A stretch of DNA of 61,854 nucleotides. Source: DAOUBA01 sp034432855. GTDB lineage: Bacteria > Chloroflexota > Anaerolineae > B4-G1. The position numbers were made by a program, and so were the translations under genes. The stretch spans positions 1 through 61,854 of the forward strand of contig DAOUBA010000147.1 of assembly GCA_034432855.1 (NCBI GenBank). Reading direction: 5' to 3'. Of the stretch, positions 1 to 8,662 are shown piece by piece. A model generated the notes under the pieces. That model ran no database searches and was not told the origin of the DNA. It worked only from the letters and a program-made list of their open reading frames with translations. The first letter of the stretch is position 1. The number at the start of each line of letters is the position of its first letter.

Positions 1-18
1 ATTGGGCAAGGATTTTGC

Positions 19-91
19 CACAAAGGACACGACGGTCACACGAAGGACACAAAGGTATCCTTAGTGTCCTTTGTGTATCCTTTTTGTCCCT
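19..91. repeat. Short-word palindrome (GGACACAAAGG family)
   Basis: The words CACAAAGGACAC and GGACACAAAGG are followed by their complements (GTGTCCTTTGTG), so the stretch can fold as an imperfect hairpin. It lies downstream of the first minus-strand gene and could act as its transcript end. The same word family returns at 54581-54722. That it terminates transcription is inference. Confidence 0.6.
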
Positions 92-121
92 GGTGGTTTT
101 ATTGGTTCCGGCTTGTCCGGG

Positions 122-1390
122 TTAGGGATTAGGAAAGGATTGTTTGAAGATTGTGATCGCGGTTTCGATCTGCTCCTCCGTGACGATGAGGGGCGGCATC
201 CAGCGCACGACGTTATCATATGCGCCGCAGGTCAACAACAACAGGCGCCGCTCCAGACAGCGCCCGATCACCTCTTTGACGACGGCGGAAGCCGGCGTAC
301 GGTCGGCGGCGGTGAACTCGGTGGCGACCATCAGCCCCAGCCCACGCACGTCGCCGATGACCGGGAACTCACGTTGCAGTTCGCGCAGCCGTTCCAGCAA
401 GAGCGCGCCCTGGCGCTGCGCGTTCTCCAGCAGTCCCTCCTCGCGGATGACGCGCACGGTGGCGACCGCCGCAGCGCAGGCGACGGCGTTGCCGCCGTAG
501 GTGCCGCCGTGCGAGCCGGGCGTCCATCGCTCCATCAGCTCCCGCCGCGCCGCCACACACGAGAGCGGCAACCCGGAGGCCAGCCCCTTCGCCATCACCA
601 GAATATCCGGCGTGACGCCAAAGTGCTCTATGGCGAACCACCTGCCGGTGCGCCCGAATCCGCACTGAATCTCGTCGGCGATGAGCAGAATCCCGTGCTC
701 ATCGCAGATACGGCGCACGCCCTGCAGAAAGCCCGGCGGCGGCACGACGTAGCCCCCCTCGCCCAGCACCGGCTCGATCAGGATCGCCGCCGTCTCTGCG
801 GGCGCGGTCTGGGTCCTGAGCAGGAATTCCAATTCGCGCAGACAGAACGCCTCGGTCTGCTCGGGACTCCAGCCATAGCGGTAGGCGTACGGGTACGGCG
901 CGGTAAAGACGCCCGCCGGCAGGGGTTGATATCCGGCGCGGTAGATCGTCTTGGAGGTGGTCAATGCCATCGCCAACGCAGTGCGACCGTGGAAACTACC
1001 CTGGAAGACAATGACGTTGGGCCGTCCAGTCGCGTGACGGGCCAGTTTAATCGCGCCCTCGACCGCCTCTGCGCCGCTGTTGGAGAAGAAGAAGCAGTCA
1101 ATCGTCGGCGGCACGATCGTACGCAGTTCCCGCGCCAATTCCAGGAGCGGCCTGTGGTAGACGATGTTGACCTGCCCATGCAGGAGTCTGGTCGCCTGTT
1201 CCCGGATCGCCTGCACCACCCGGGGGTGGCAATGGCCGGTATTGGTCACGGCGATGCCACAGGTGAAATCCAGGTAGCGCGCGCCGTCTTCACCGTAGAT
1301 ATAAGCCCCCTCCGCCCGTTCCGCTACGATAGGGGTGTAGCGTTTCCAGACGGGAGAGATGAGAGATTCCGACGATAGTGATTTGCGCAT
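122..1390 (-). CDS. Class III aminotransferase (GABA/acetylornithine type)
   Basis: PLP-dependent fold-type I aminotransferase of 422 residues, the usual length for subgroup III. A SNSGAEAVEGAIKLAR phosphate-binding segment lies near residue 103-118, the pyridine-N aspartate in IADEIQCGFGRTG near 239, and the Schiff-base lysine in MAKGLASG at about K268. The ATG at 1390 has a GGAGG seven bases upstream. It is the last gene of the minus-strand island with AOR, MMSDH and two more class III aminotransferases, so it probably moves the amino group of an omega-amino acid or diamine to an oxo acid, giving a semialdehyde. 4-aminobutyrate aminotransferase is the nearest named activity I recognise. Substrate cannot be read from the sequence. 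Confidence 0.93.
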   Translation of the reverse strand: MRKSLSSESLISPVWKRYTPIVAERAEGAYIYGEDGARYLDFTCGIAVTNTGHCHPRVVQAIREQATRLLHGQVNIVYHRPLLELARELRTIVPPTIDCFFFSNSGAEAVEGAIKLARHATGRPNVIVFQGSFHGRTALAMALTTSKTIYRAGYQPLPAGVFTAPYPYAYRYGWSPEQTEAFCLRELEFLLRTQTAPAETAAILIEPVLGEGGYVVPPPGFLQGVRRICDEHGILLIADEIQCGFGRTGRWFAIEHFGVTPDILVMAKGLASGLPLSCVAARRELMERWTPGSHGGTYGGNAVACAAAVATVRVIREEGLLENAQRQGALLLERLRELQREFPVIGDVRGLGLMVATEFTAADRTPASAVVKEVIGRCLERRLLLLTCGAYDNVVRWMPPLIVTEEQIETAITIFKQSFPNP

Positions 1391-1444
1391 AGAGCCTCCA
1401 CAGGTGATCGTTCAACGGGGTAGGGGCAGAGCGGCGCTCTACTC

Positions 1445-3253
1445 CTACCCCGTGTCCCACCCGCGCAGTTCGTAGTAGAGCGGCAGCAGCCGCTCCAGGT
1501 CGGGGAGGTTGCCGGCTGCGCCGCCGGAGGGCCGTGGCTCCGTCAGCAAGCGGCGGGGCAGCGTGTCGTCGGTGCGGGTGATGCCCAACCTCAGGTTGAT
1601 CTGCCGCTTCAGGTTGAACAGCCGCTCGCCGGTGCACAACAGGTCGTCGGCGCTCCAGTCCCAGCCGGTCGCCGCGTTGACCAGCGCCGCAGTCCGTGCC
1701 GGGGCCAGGCCGCCCTTGATCATGAATTTGCACAGCCCCAGCGGGTTGAAGACGCTCAGATAGTTCTGAAACGTGATCACCAGGCGCACGGTTTCCTCGT
1801 TAGAGGCCAGGCGGTCATAAGGGCCTTCCTGCCAGCCGGGCCACTCGATGCCATAGCCACGCCAGTAGGTGCCGCTCTCCAGGTGACAGGCGCCGCGGTT
1901 GGCGGTGGCATAGTTGAGTCCCATGTCCACAAAGGCGCGCGGGTCGTGATAGGCCACCTCCAGCCCTTTGACGTGGATGGCGAAGGATTCCGCTTCTGGC
2001 CCCAGCCGCGATGCCGCCGTGCGGACACCCTCGGCCAGTAACGCCCCCAGCCCTTCGCGGCGCGCGATCTGTTCGAGCAATGTCAGCACCGGCCCAGGCT
2101 CCCCCCACGCCAGGCGCAGACCACCCGCCTCTTCCGGCGCGATCAGGCCCCGCTCCATTGCCTCGGTGGCGAAGGCGATCACGCCGGAGGTGGAGATCGT
2201 ATCCAGCCCCAGGTCATTGCAGCGCGCGTTAATCGCCGCCAGCGCCTCCAGGTTATCAATCAACAGGTTGCTGCCAAAGCCGCACAGTGTCTCGTACTCC
2301 GGCCCCTCGCCCCAGGTTCCGGCGTAGGGGCCATCCTTGACTTCGATCACCTTGCCGCAGCCGAGCGGGCAGGCATGGCAAAAGGTATCCCGCACGCGCA
2401 GCTTCTCGCGGATGGACAGACCGGAGATGGCCTGCGCCCCGTCGGGCCAGGAGCCCTCCTGCCAGTTCTTGAGCGGCAGGCCGCCGAATTTCTCCGCGCC
2501 GGGGATACCGCCGGCCGTGCCTGTCAAAGACATCCCCTCGGAGCGCAAGCGGATGTAATTGTTGGCTTCCCTTACCAGGGCGCGGAGGCGCGCCGGGTCG
2601 GCATAGGTGGGACGCAGCGCTGCATCCTTACCTCCACCGTACACGACGATTGCCTTGAGGTTCTTCGACCCCAGCAATGCCCCCATCCCGCCGCGTCCCG
2701 CTGCCCGGTTATGCGCGTGACCGTCAACCATCACCCCGGCCAACGGGACGCCGTTCTCCCCTGCCGGGCCGATGCAGGCGGCGCGGGTGCCGGGAGCGGT
2801 ATCCTTTAACAGGCGCGCGTGCGTCTCGAACGTCCCGCGTCCCCACAGGTGACCAGCCTCCCGCACCTCGGCCTGCCCGTTGTGCACCCACAGATAGACC
2901 GGAACCGCTGCCCGCCCGGTGATCACCAGCCCATCCAGCCCGGCAAAGCGCAGTGCTGCTCCCCAGTGGCCGCCCACGTTCGACTCGTTCCAGATGCCGG
3001 TGAGGGGGGAACGCCCGCACCAGGACGTTCGCGCCGCGCCCGGGGCAAAGCTGCCGGTCAGCAGGCCGTTAAAGACGAGGAGAGGAGCCTCGGGGAGTGT
3101 GGGAGCCGGGAGGTGAGGGAGTTGAGAGAACAGGTGGGCTGCCAGACCACTGCCCAGCAACCATGTCGAGACATCCTCAGCAATGACCGGCTCCTGGGTG
3201 ACCGTCCCGCTGCTCAGGTCCACCCGCAGATACCACCCGGCGTGTACGCTCAT
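1445..3253 (-). CDS. Aldehyde ferredoxin oxidoreductase (tungsten AOR family)
   Basis: Full-length AOR of 602 residues. Family members oxidise aldehydes to carboxylic acids with ferredoxin as electron acceptor, using tungsto-bispterin and one 4Fe-4S cluster. The cluster ligands are visible as C292-x2-C295-x3-C299 plus a C508 in FNPLGLCKF. The AGRGGMGALLGSKNLKA segment (about 185-201) and the GLDTIS motif (about 349-354) are family hallmarks. The ATG at 3253 has GAGGAGG upstream and overlaps by 4 nt the stop of the ferritin-like gene, so the two are translationally coupled. It shares the island with a second AOR at 8663-10456. The two differ clearly in sequence, suggesting different aldehyde substrates. 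Confidence 0.95.
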   Translation of the reverse strand: MSVHAGWYLRVDLSSGTVTQEPVIAEDVSTWLLGSGLAAHLFSQLPHLPAPTLPEAPLLVFNGLLTGSFAPGAARTSWCGRSPLTGIWNESNVGGHWGAALRFAGLDGLVITGRAAVPVYLWVHNGQAEVREAGHLWGRGTFETHARLLKDTAPGTRAACIGPAGENGVPLAGVMVDGHAHNRAAGRGGMGALLGSKNLKAIVVYGGGKDAALRPTYADPARLRALVREANNYIRLRSEGMSLTGTAGGIPGAEKFGGLPLKNWQEGSWPDGAQAISGLSIREKLRVRDTFCHACPLGCGKVIEVKDGPYAGTWGEGPEYETLCGFGSNLLIDNLEALAAINARCNDLGLDTISTSGVIAFATEAMERGLIAPEEAGGLRLAWGEPGPVLTLLEQIARREGLGALLAEGVRTAASRLGPEAESFAIHVKGLEVAYHDPRAFVDMGLNYATANRGACHLESGTYWRGYGIEWPGWQEGPYDRLASNEETVRLVITFQNYLSVFNPLGLCKFMIKGGLAPARTAALVNAATGWDWSADDLLCTGERLFNLKRQINLRLGITRTDDTLPRRLLTEPRPSGGAAGNLPDLERLLPLYYELRGWDTG

Positions 3254-3657
3254 GCCGCCTCCTCACTGACCTGCAGGCTCGCCGATTCATGTTCCTGCGC
3301 CAACCGCTGGAACAGCCGCGCCACCTCACGGATGGGCAGTCTGGCCGCCGCGTCGCGGTAGAAACGGGCCGCCGCCTCTTCCTGCTCCTGCGCCTGGGCC
3401 CGAAGCGCCGCCGCTTCGGCCTGGGGGTCGAGCGTCACGGCGTACGCGTTGCCATCCAGCCCGGTGATGGATTCCAGGATCATCTCGGCCACGCCCTCGC
3501 GGCGGGCCTGCTCCAGCCGCGCCAGCCGTTTACGGGCGGCCTGCTCCAGCTCCTGCAGGGAAGGCACAACCTCGCCCGCCGTCTCATAGAAAGCCGCGCT
3601 CTGTTCCTCCATCTGCATCGCAAAGCGCAAAATCGCGCCAAAAGTACCCAGCTCCAT
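3250..3657 (-). CDS. Small ferritin-like / rubrerythrin-domain protein
   Basis: Helical protein of 135 residues with acidic/aromatic helices typical of ferritin-like diiron proteins: MEEQSAAFYE near residue 16-25, EQEEAAARFYRDAA near 92-105, and a LAQEHE (ExxH) helix near 119-124. Only part of the rubrerythrin ligand set is obvious and there is no rubredoxin CxxC, so it may be an erythrin-type protein or a non-metal relative. It is coupled to the downstream AOR by a 4-nt overlap, which suggests a role in protecting the oxygen-sensitive AOR or in metal or electron handling. That role is inference from context. Confidence 0.7.
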   Translation of the reverse strand: MELGTFGAILRFAMQMEEQSAAFYETAGEVVPSLQELEQAARKRLARLEQARREGVAEMILESITGLDGNAYAVTLDPQAEAAALRAQAQEQEEAAARFYRDAAARLPIREVARLFQRLAQEHESASLQVSEEAA

Positions 3658-3670
3658 ACCATACCCCCTC

Positions 3671-3758
3671 TGCGAATGTACGAATCTACGAATCCACGAA
3701 TATGCGAATGTGCCAGCGATGCGCCATTCGTCAGTTCGTCAATTCGCAAATTCGCTAG
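3671..3758. repeat. Short-word palindrome (CGAAT family)
   Basis: Reiterated CGAAT words (GAATGTACGAATCTACGAAT) face ATTCG words (ATTCGTCAGTTCGTCAATTCG), forming a long imperfect hairpin. It starts right at the mmsA stop codon and fills the whole gap before the ferritin-like gene, so it may separate the two transcripts. The same architecture recurs with other words at 20877, 32284, 45791 and 48904. Confidence 0.65.
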
Positions 3759-5209
3759 AACCACCGGCTGATGACCACTTTCCGGTCGGTGAAGAACTGG
3801 ATTGCATCGCGGCCCTGGCCGTGCAGATCGCCAAAGAAGGACTGCTTCATCCCGGCGAAGGGGAAAGTGGCGATGGGTGCGGCGACGCCGATGTTGACGC
3901 CGATATTGCCGCATTTGACCCGGTATTTGAACTCGCGCGCCCACTTTCCGCTGGAGGTGAAGATTGACGCTGCGTTGCCATAGGGAATGGCCTCGATGAT
4001 GGCGAGCGCCTCCTCGAAATCGGCCGCCGGGATGATACCCAGCACCGGGCCAAATATCTCGTCCTGTGCGATCGCCATCTCCAGGCGCACCCGGTCAAAG
4101 ATCGTCGGGCCGACAAAGTAGCCGTTGGGATTGCCGGCCACGGCGACTGTGCGCCCATCGAGCAACAACTCTGCGCCTTCCTGCACACCTTTTTCGATGT
4201 AACCCAACACGCGCTCCTTTGCCTTGCGCGAGACCACCGGCCCCATCTGCACGCTCTCGTCCAGCCCATCGCCGACCTTGATGCGCGCCGCCGCTTCTAC
4301 CAGGCGCTCCTTCAGCGGCTCATAGACCTTGCCGACGGCCAACACGAGCGCTCCGGCCAGGCAGCGCTGTCCGGCCGTACCGAAGGCCGAGGTGAGGATC
4401 GCCGCGACCGTCCCTTCCAGCGCAGCGTCGGGCATCACCACCAGCGCGTTCTTGGCTCCGGCCTGGCACTGCGCCCGTTTGCCGTTGGCCGCCGCCGTGG
4501 CGTAGATATACTTCCCCACCGGCGTCGAGCCGACAAAGGAGACGCCCGCCACGTCGGGGTGTGTGAGTAGCGCGTCCACCACGCCCTTTGCCCCATTGAC
4601 CAGGTTGATCACGCCAGGCGGGAATTCCGCCTCGTCCAGCAGTTCGAATATCTGGTTCTGGCTGACCGGGCAGACCTCGGAGGGCTTGACAATGTAGGTG
4701 TTGCCACAGGCGACAGCATAGGGCATGAACCAAAACGGCACCATTGCCGGGAAGTTGAAGGGCGCCACGCAGCAGAAAACACCGACCGGCTGGAGGACGC
4801 ACTCCTCGTCAATGCCGGCGGCGATGTCCTCGGCGTTGTAACCCATCATCAGCGAGGGAACGCCGGCCGCCACCTCGACGTTCTCGATGGCCCGGCGCAC
4901 CTCGCCCCGCGCCTCATCTATGATTTTGCCATGCTCGATAGTGATGGTGTGGGCCAGGTCCTCGAAATGCTCCTCCATCAACGCCTTGAGGCGGAACATA
5001 TAGCGCGAGCGCACCACGGCGGGCGTTTCGCGCCATTCCTGGAACGCCTCCTTCGCAGCGACTATGGCCCGATTAACCTCATCGGTCGTCGAAAGAGGGA
5101 CACGTGCGATCACTTCGTCGGTAGCAGGGTTGTGCACGTCCAGCAATTCACTCGAAGTCGAGGTTACCCATTCGCCGCCGATATAGTTCTTGAGTGTTCC
5201 GTAGCGCAT
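3755..5209 (-). CDS. mmsA: CoA-acylating methylmalonate-semialdehyde dehydrogenase
   Basis: Aldehyde dehydrogenase of 484 residues in the MMSDH (ALDH6) group, which converts methylmalonate or malonate semialdehyde, NAD+ and CoA to propionyl- or acetyl-CoA and CO2. Diagnostic segments are PFNFPAMVPFWF, the FVGSTPVGKYIY cofactor motif, and the catalytic cysteine in TAGQRCLAG (about C283 from the chosen start). I start at the ATG at 5209 because GGGAGG lies six bases upstream; a TTG 33 nt earlier lies in a palindrome and lacks such a site. Next to omega-aminotransferases it fits breakdown of beta-alanine, beta-aminoisobutyrate or valine. Downstream lies a CGAAT-word palindrome. Confidence 0.95.
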   Translation of the reverse strand: MRYGTLKNYIGGEWVTSTSSELLDVHNPATDEVIARVPLSTTDEVNRAIVAAKEAFQEWRETPAVVRSRYMFRLKALMEEHFEDLAHTITIEHGKIIDEARGEVRRAIENVEVAAGVPSLMMGYNAEDIAAGIDEECVLQPVGVFCCVAPFNFPAMVPFWFMPYAVACGNTYIVKPSEVCPVSQNQIFELLDEAEFPPGVINLVNGAKGVVDALLTHPDVAGVSFVGSTPVGKYIYATAAANGKRAQCQAGAKNALVVMPDAALEGTVAAILTSAFGTAGQRCLAGALVLAVGKVYEPLKERLVEAAARIKVGDGLDESVQMGPVVSRKAKERVLGYIEKGVQEGAELLLDGRTVAVAGNPNGYFVGPTIFDRVRLEMAIAQDEIFGPVLGIIPAADFEEALAIIEAIPYGNAASIFTSSGKWAREFKYRVKCGNIGVNIGVAAPIATFPFAGMKQSFFGDLHGQGRDAIQFFTDRKVVISRWF

Positions 5210-5234
5210 GACTTCCTCCCTTATTTCTGGTTCT

Positions 5235-5310
5235 CGGTACAAAACGCCGTAGGAGGGCTCCAGAGTCCGAAATCGGCGTCAGAGACGCCTCTTACCACAG
5301 TTTTGTACCG
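5235..5310. repeat. Inverted repeat bounded by CGGTACAAAAC
   Basis: CGGTACAAAAC at 5235-5245 and its exact complement GTTTTGTACCG at 5300-5310 bound a 76-bp segment with inner complementary stretches (GCCG...CGGC and GGCGTC...GACGCC). It lies immediately upstream of mmsA, so it could be a leader structure of that gene or a tiny MITE. No recognised riboswitch signature is seen. Confidence 0.6.
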
Positions 5311-5349
5311 GAAACTATTTCTAAGCATTGGCGATGTCGGGCGCATATA

Positions 5350-5520
5350 AATCTTGGGGGGGACGAACGTTGGTTGAGCGCCGCCGTGTGCTCAAAGCAC
5401 ACGGCTGAGCCAAAAAGCCCTGTCGGGCTTATTTTCAGCCCCCGAAGGGGGCTTTTGCCTGTTCAGCCCGGTGCTTTAGCGCCGGGCACGAGACAGTCAG
5501 CACTTCCCCCCCAAGTGCTA
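5350..5520. repeat. Multi-hairpin structured repeat
   Basis: Five consecutive hairpins occupy this gap: CCGTGTGCT/AGCACACGG (5384-5404), AAGCCC/GGGCTT (5415-5430), AGCCCCC/GGGGGCT (5437-5453), GCCCGGTGC/GCGCCGGGC (5466-5487) and AGCACTT/AAGTGCT (5499-5519). The whole is enclosed by CTTGGGGGG near 5353 and CCCCCCAAG near 5507. The last hairpin runs into the stop codon of the aminotransferase at 5518. A diverged partial copy, with the first hairpin and the GCCTG(T/C)TCAGCC-like part, is at 35994-36062, so this is a dispersed repeat and not a gene-specific leader. Confidence 0.7.
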
Positions 5521-6843
5521 CATGCGCCCGGCGATGTCCGACAGCGCCCGCTCAATAATGTCAAGCCCCTCATCCAGTTGTGCCCGGTTGATGCACAACG
5601 GTGGGACGACGAAGAGCAAATGTCCGTTGATGAACGTAAACAGGCCATTCTCACGCAGGAACGCGCCGATTCGGTTCATCTCGGCGCTCTTGCCGCCCCA
5701 GGGGGCCAGTGGCTCTTTGGTGGCCCTATCCTTGACCAGTTCGATCACCGAGAACAGCCCGATGTAGCGCACGTCGCCCACCACGGCGTGGCGCGCCTTG
5801 ATCTCCTCCAGCCGCTGTCCCAGGACTTGCCCCAGCGTAGCGGCGTTCTCGATCAGGCCGTCCTCCTGGTAGACCTGCAACGTGGCAATGGCAGCGGCGC
5901 AGGCCAGCGGATGGCCGCTGTAGGTCAGCCCGCACCAGAACATTCTATCCTCGAAGAACTGTGCGATCGGTTCCGAGACGATCACCGCGCCAAGCGGCAC
6001 GTAGCCGGAGGTGAGGCCCTTGGCGCAGGTGATAATGTCGGGCACGACGCCCCAATGATCCACGGCAAACCACTTTCCCGTGCGCCCAAAGCCGCTCATC
6101 ACCTCGTCGGAGACGAGCAGGATGCCATACTTGTCGCACATCTCGCGCATGCGCGGCCAATAATCGTCGGGCGGGACGAGCAACCCGTTGGAGCCAGTCA
6201 CTCCTTCCAGGAAAATCGCCGCGATATTCTGCGCCCCCTCGAAGCGGATGACGTCCTCGACGTGGGTGATGCACTCGCGATGACAGGTCTCGCGCGTCCA
6301 GCCGAAATGGCAGCGGTAACAATACGGGTCGAAGACGTGCACGACGCCCGGGATGGCCGGCTCCGCTGGCCAGCGGCGCTGGTCGCCGGTGAGCGCCATC
6401 GCGCCGTGGGTGGCGCCGTGGTAGGAGCGGTAGCGGGCGATGATCTTGTGTCGCCCGGTATAAGCGCGGGCGATCTTGATCGCGTTCTCGTTCGCCTCCG
6501 CACCGCCCAGGCAGAAGAAGGTCTTCTTGAGATTGCCGGGAGCAAATTGCGCCAGTAACTCGCCCATCCGCCCGCGCGGCTCCGTCGCCAGCGCCGGCTG
6601 GACGAAGCAGAGTTGGGCAGCCTGCTCCTGAATGGCGCGCACCACCCTGGGATGCTGGTGGCCGATGTTCAGATTCATCAGTTGGGAGGAAAAGTCAAGG
6701 TAGCGTTTGCCATCGGCATCCCAGAAGTAGACGCCTTCACCGCGCACAGCGGCGATGGGGTTGACGGCAGACTGGACGGACCAGGAGAAGAATGTGTACT
6801 CCCGATTCAGGCGGACGATCTCCTGCGCACTCAGTGAAGTCAT
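5518..6843 (-). CDS. Class III aminotransferase (omega-amino acid type)
   Basis: PLP enzyme of 441 residues. LGGAEANENAIKIARAYTG (about 111-129), HGATHGAMALTGD (about 141-153), SDEVMSGFGRTGKW with the pyridine-N aspartate, and the Schiff-base lysine in CAKGLTSGYVPLG place it in subgroup III. The SGYVPLGAV signature is typical of omega-transaminases acting on beta-alanine, taurine or diamines. The start at 6843 has GGAG upstream. It ends in the hairpin cluster at 5350-5520 and follows the third aminotransferase by 42 bp, consistent with one transcript. A malonate or methylmalonate semialdehyde product would feed the neighbouring MMSDH; that link is inferred. Confidence 0.93.
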   Translation of the reverse strand: MTSLSAQEIVRLNREYTFFSWSVQSAVNPIAAVRGEGVYFWDADGKRYLDFSSQLMNLNIGHQHPRVVRAIQEQAAQLCFVQPALATEPRGRMGELLAQFAPGNLKKTFFCLGGAEANENAIKIARAYTGRHKIIARYRSYHGATHGAMALTGDQRRWPAEPAIPGVVHVFDPYCYRCHFGWTRETCHRECITHVEDVIRFEGAQNIAAIFLEGVTGSNGLLVPPDDYWPRMREMCDKYGILLVSDEVMSGFGRTGKWFAVDHWGVVPDIITCAKGLTSGYVPLGAVIVSEPIAQFFEDRMFWCGLTYSGHPLACAAAIATLQVYQEDGLIENAATLGQVLGQRLEEIKARHAVVGDVRYIGLFSVIELVKDRATKEPLAPWGGKSAEMNRIGAFLRENGLFTFINGHLLFVVPPLCINRAQLDEGLDIIERALSDIAGRM

Positions 6844-6885
6844 CAGGCCGCTCCTCTCTGGAAATCCGCACGCCTGCCGGCGGTA

Positions 6886-8193
6886 TCAGCGTTTCACCGC
6901 CCGCACCACGTCCTCCATCACGTTGAGCGTCTCGTCCACAACGGCGTCGGAGTGGGAGTAGGACATGAACCACGGCTCACGCGGGTCATAGTCGGGCATG
7001 ACGCCACGTGCATAGGCGGCCTGGATCAGCCGCAGGTAGTAATCATGATCGCTGCGTGTCCAGCCCCGTTGGTCAGTCGGCTTTTCCGCAAGGCCGATGA
7101 CGAGCGAGAACATGGCCGGGTGGCCGCAGATGGTCGCCGGGATGCCGGCATCGTCGAAGATGCGCTTCAGTCCGGTCTGGAGGCGGCGTCCGCGTTCGGC
7201 GATGGTTTCCAGGATCGGCTGGTTCGCCAGCAGTTCCAGCGTCGCGGCCGCTGCAGTCACCCCCACGACGTTACCGGCGTAGGTGCCGCCGCAGGCCACC
7301 CCCACACCGACCACTTCCATGATCTCCCGTCTGCCGCCGAACGCCGCCACAGGATAGCCGTTGCCGAGGGCCTTCGCGTAGGTCGCCAGGTCGGGCAACA
7401 CGCCGTAGACCTCCTGCGCCCCGCCACGCGCGATGCGGAAGCCGGTCTTTACCTCGTCGAAGATGAGCACGATGCCATACTCGCTGCACTTTGCGCGCAA
7501 CAGTTCCAGCCAGCCCGGCAGCGGCTCGATGGCGGCGCAGTTGCCCAACATTGGCTCGACCAGGATCGCCGCCACCTCGTGCCACGTGCGGCGGACGGTC
7601 GCCTCGAGCACTTCAAAGTCGTTGAAAGGCAGCGTGATGATCAGGTCGTGCAGGACCCGGGGGATACCTGAGGTAGAGGGCACCGGGATAGGGCTGCGAC
7701 GGTTGCCGTACGATTTCGGATCGGTGTAGGTAGAGAAGAGGACATAGTCGCACATGCCATTGTACTGGCCCTCGAATTTGATGATCTTTTCGCGGCCGGT
7801 GTAGGCGCGGGCGACGCGCAACGCGTGCATCACCGCCTCGCTGCCGGTGTTGGTGAGGCGCACCATCTCAACCGCCGGGCACATCTCCACGATTTTCTCG
7901 GCGACGCTGACTTCCAGCGGCTGGGTGAAGGCGTAGACGACACCGTTCGCCAGCGCCTCCCGCACCCGGGTATCCACCTCGTCGTAGGCATGCCCCAGGA
8001 TGATCGGCCCGAAGCCCAGCCGGTAATCAATGAAACGATTGCCGTCTATGTCCCACAGGTAAGGCCCCTTTGCCCGTTCGACGAAGAGGGTATCCTCACT
8101 CCCCCAGTAGCGGAAGTTGGAACTGACGCCCAAGGGCATCACTTTAGCAGCGCGTGGCCACATGGCCCGGCTTTTTTCATGGTTAAAGTCCAT
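6886..8193 (-). CDS. Class III aminotransferase, glutamate-1-semialdehyde aminomutase-like
   Basis: About 435 residues, with GSA-aminomutase-like features: RLTNTGSEAVMHALRVARAYTGR near 90-112, KFEGQYNGMCDY, DEVKTGFR with the pyridine-N aspartate, and the PLP lysine in YAKALGNGYPVAAFGG. Chosen start is ATG 8193, with GGGAGG six bases upstream; a start 15 nt earlier would overlap the ferredoxin stop. True HemL enzymes sit with haem genes, whereas this one lies 11 nt behind a ferredoxin and near two AORs, so it is more likely an amino acid aminotransferase or aminomutase used in catabolism. Which amino acid is unknown. Confidence 0.9.
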   Translation of the reverse strand: MDFNHEKSRAMWPRAAKVMPLGVSSNFRYWGSEDTLFVERAKGPYLWDIDGNRFIDYRLGFGPIILGHAYDEVDTRVREALANGVVYAFTQPLEVSVAEKIVEMCPAVEMVRLTNTGSEAVMHALRVARAYTGREKIIKFEGQYNGMCDYVLFSTYTDPKSYGNRRSPIPVPSTSGIPRVLHDLIITLPFNDFEVLEATVRRTWHEVAAILVEPMLGNCAAIEPLPGWLELLRAKCSEYGIVLIFDEVKTGFRIARGGAQEVYGVLPDLATYAKALGNGYPVAAFGGRREIMEVVGVGVACGGTYAGNVVGVTAAAATLELLANQPILETIAERGRRLQTGLKRIFDDAGIPATICGHPAMFSLVIGLAEKPTDQRGWTRSDHDYYLRLIQAAYARGVMPDYDPREPWFMSYSHSDAVVDETLNVMEDVVRAVKR

Positions 8194-8204
8194 GTCTGCC
8201 TCCC

Positions 8205-8630
8205 TCAATCATTGCTCTCTGCCCCGGCCAGACTTACCGCCTGGGGATAACAATACTTTACACACTGCGGATCGCCACCACACAGGTCGCATGCCAGCGC
8301 CCGCTGAGTGGGTAGGTCAAAATACATTGCTCCATAGGGACAGGCCGGCACGCAGGCCGGGTCACCCCCACAGCCATCGCATTTCTGGAGGTCAATGGCC
8401 AGGGGTTGCCGCGCTCCGGCGCGTGAGATCGCCCCGCGCGGACAGGTCTCGATGCAGGGGGCCTTGGGGCACGAGAAGCAGGCCATCACCGCGCTCTTGC
8501 CCTCCAGCGGGTTGTTGGTGACGCGGATGCGCGCCCTGGTCGGGGCGAACTCGTCGAAATGCGTCGCTGAGCAGATCAATTCGCACAGACGGCAGCCAGT
8601 GCATAACTTGCTTGCAAACTTGAGTGGCAT
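8205..8630 (-). CDS. 4Fe-4S ferredoxin with four cysteine clusters (AOR partner)
   Basis: A 141-residue iron-sulfur protein with 16 cluster cysteines in four groups: CTGCRLCELIC near the N terminus, CFSCPKAPCIETCP, CDGCGGDPACVPACPYG and CDLCGGDPQCVKYC. This is the layout of DmsB/HycB-type electron-transfer subunits carrying up to four 4Fe-4S clusters. The ATG at 8630 has GGAGG five bases upstream. It lies directly between the AOR at 8663 and the GSAM-like aminotransferase, so it is the likely electron acceptor or wire for that AOR. No membrane segment or Tat signal is seen; it should be cytoplasmic. Confidence 0.93.
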   Translation of the reverse strand: MPLKFASKLCTGCRLCELICSATHFDEFAPTRARIRVTNNPLEGKSAVMACFSCPKAPCIETCPRGAISRAGARQPLAIDLQKCDGCGGDPACVPACPYGAMYFDLPTQRALACDLCGGDPQCVKYCYPQAVSLAGAESND

Positions 8631-8662
8631 CGCTTCCTCCCTCACGTGCTACGCCTTACGTT

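Noticed and set aside
71..1378. 435-codon plus-strand frame at the left edge
   Set aside because: Antisense to the class III aminotransferase; Arg/Gln/His-rich translation typical of shadow frames.
6886..8193. Assignment of the third aminotransferase as HemL (haem synthesis)
   Set aside because: No haem genes nearby; context is AOR, ferredoxin and other aminotransferases, and several HemL-specific segments are not matched.
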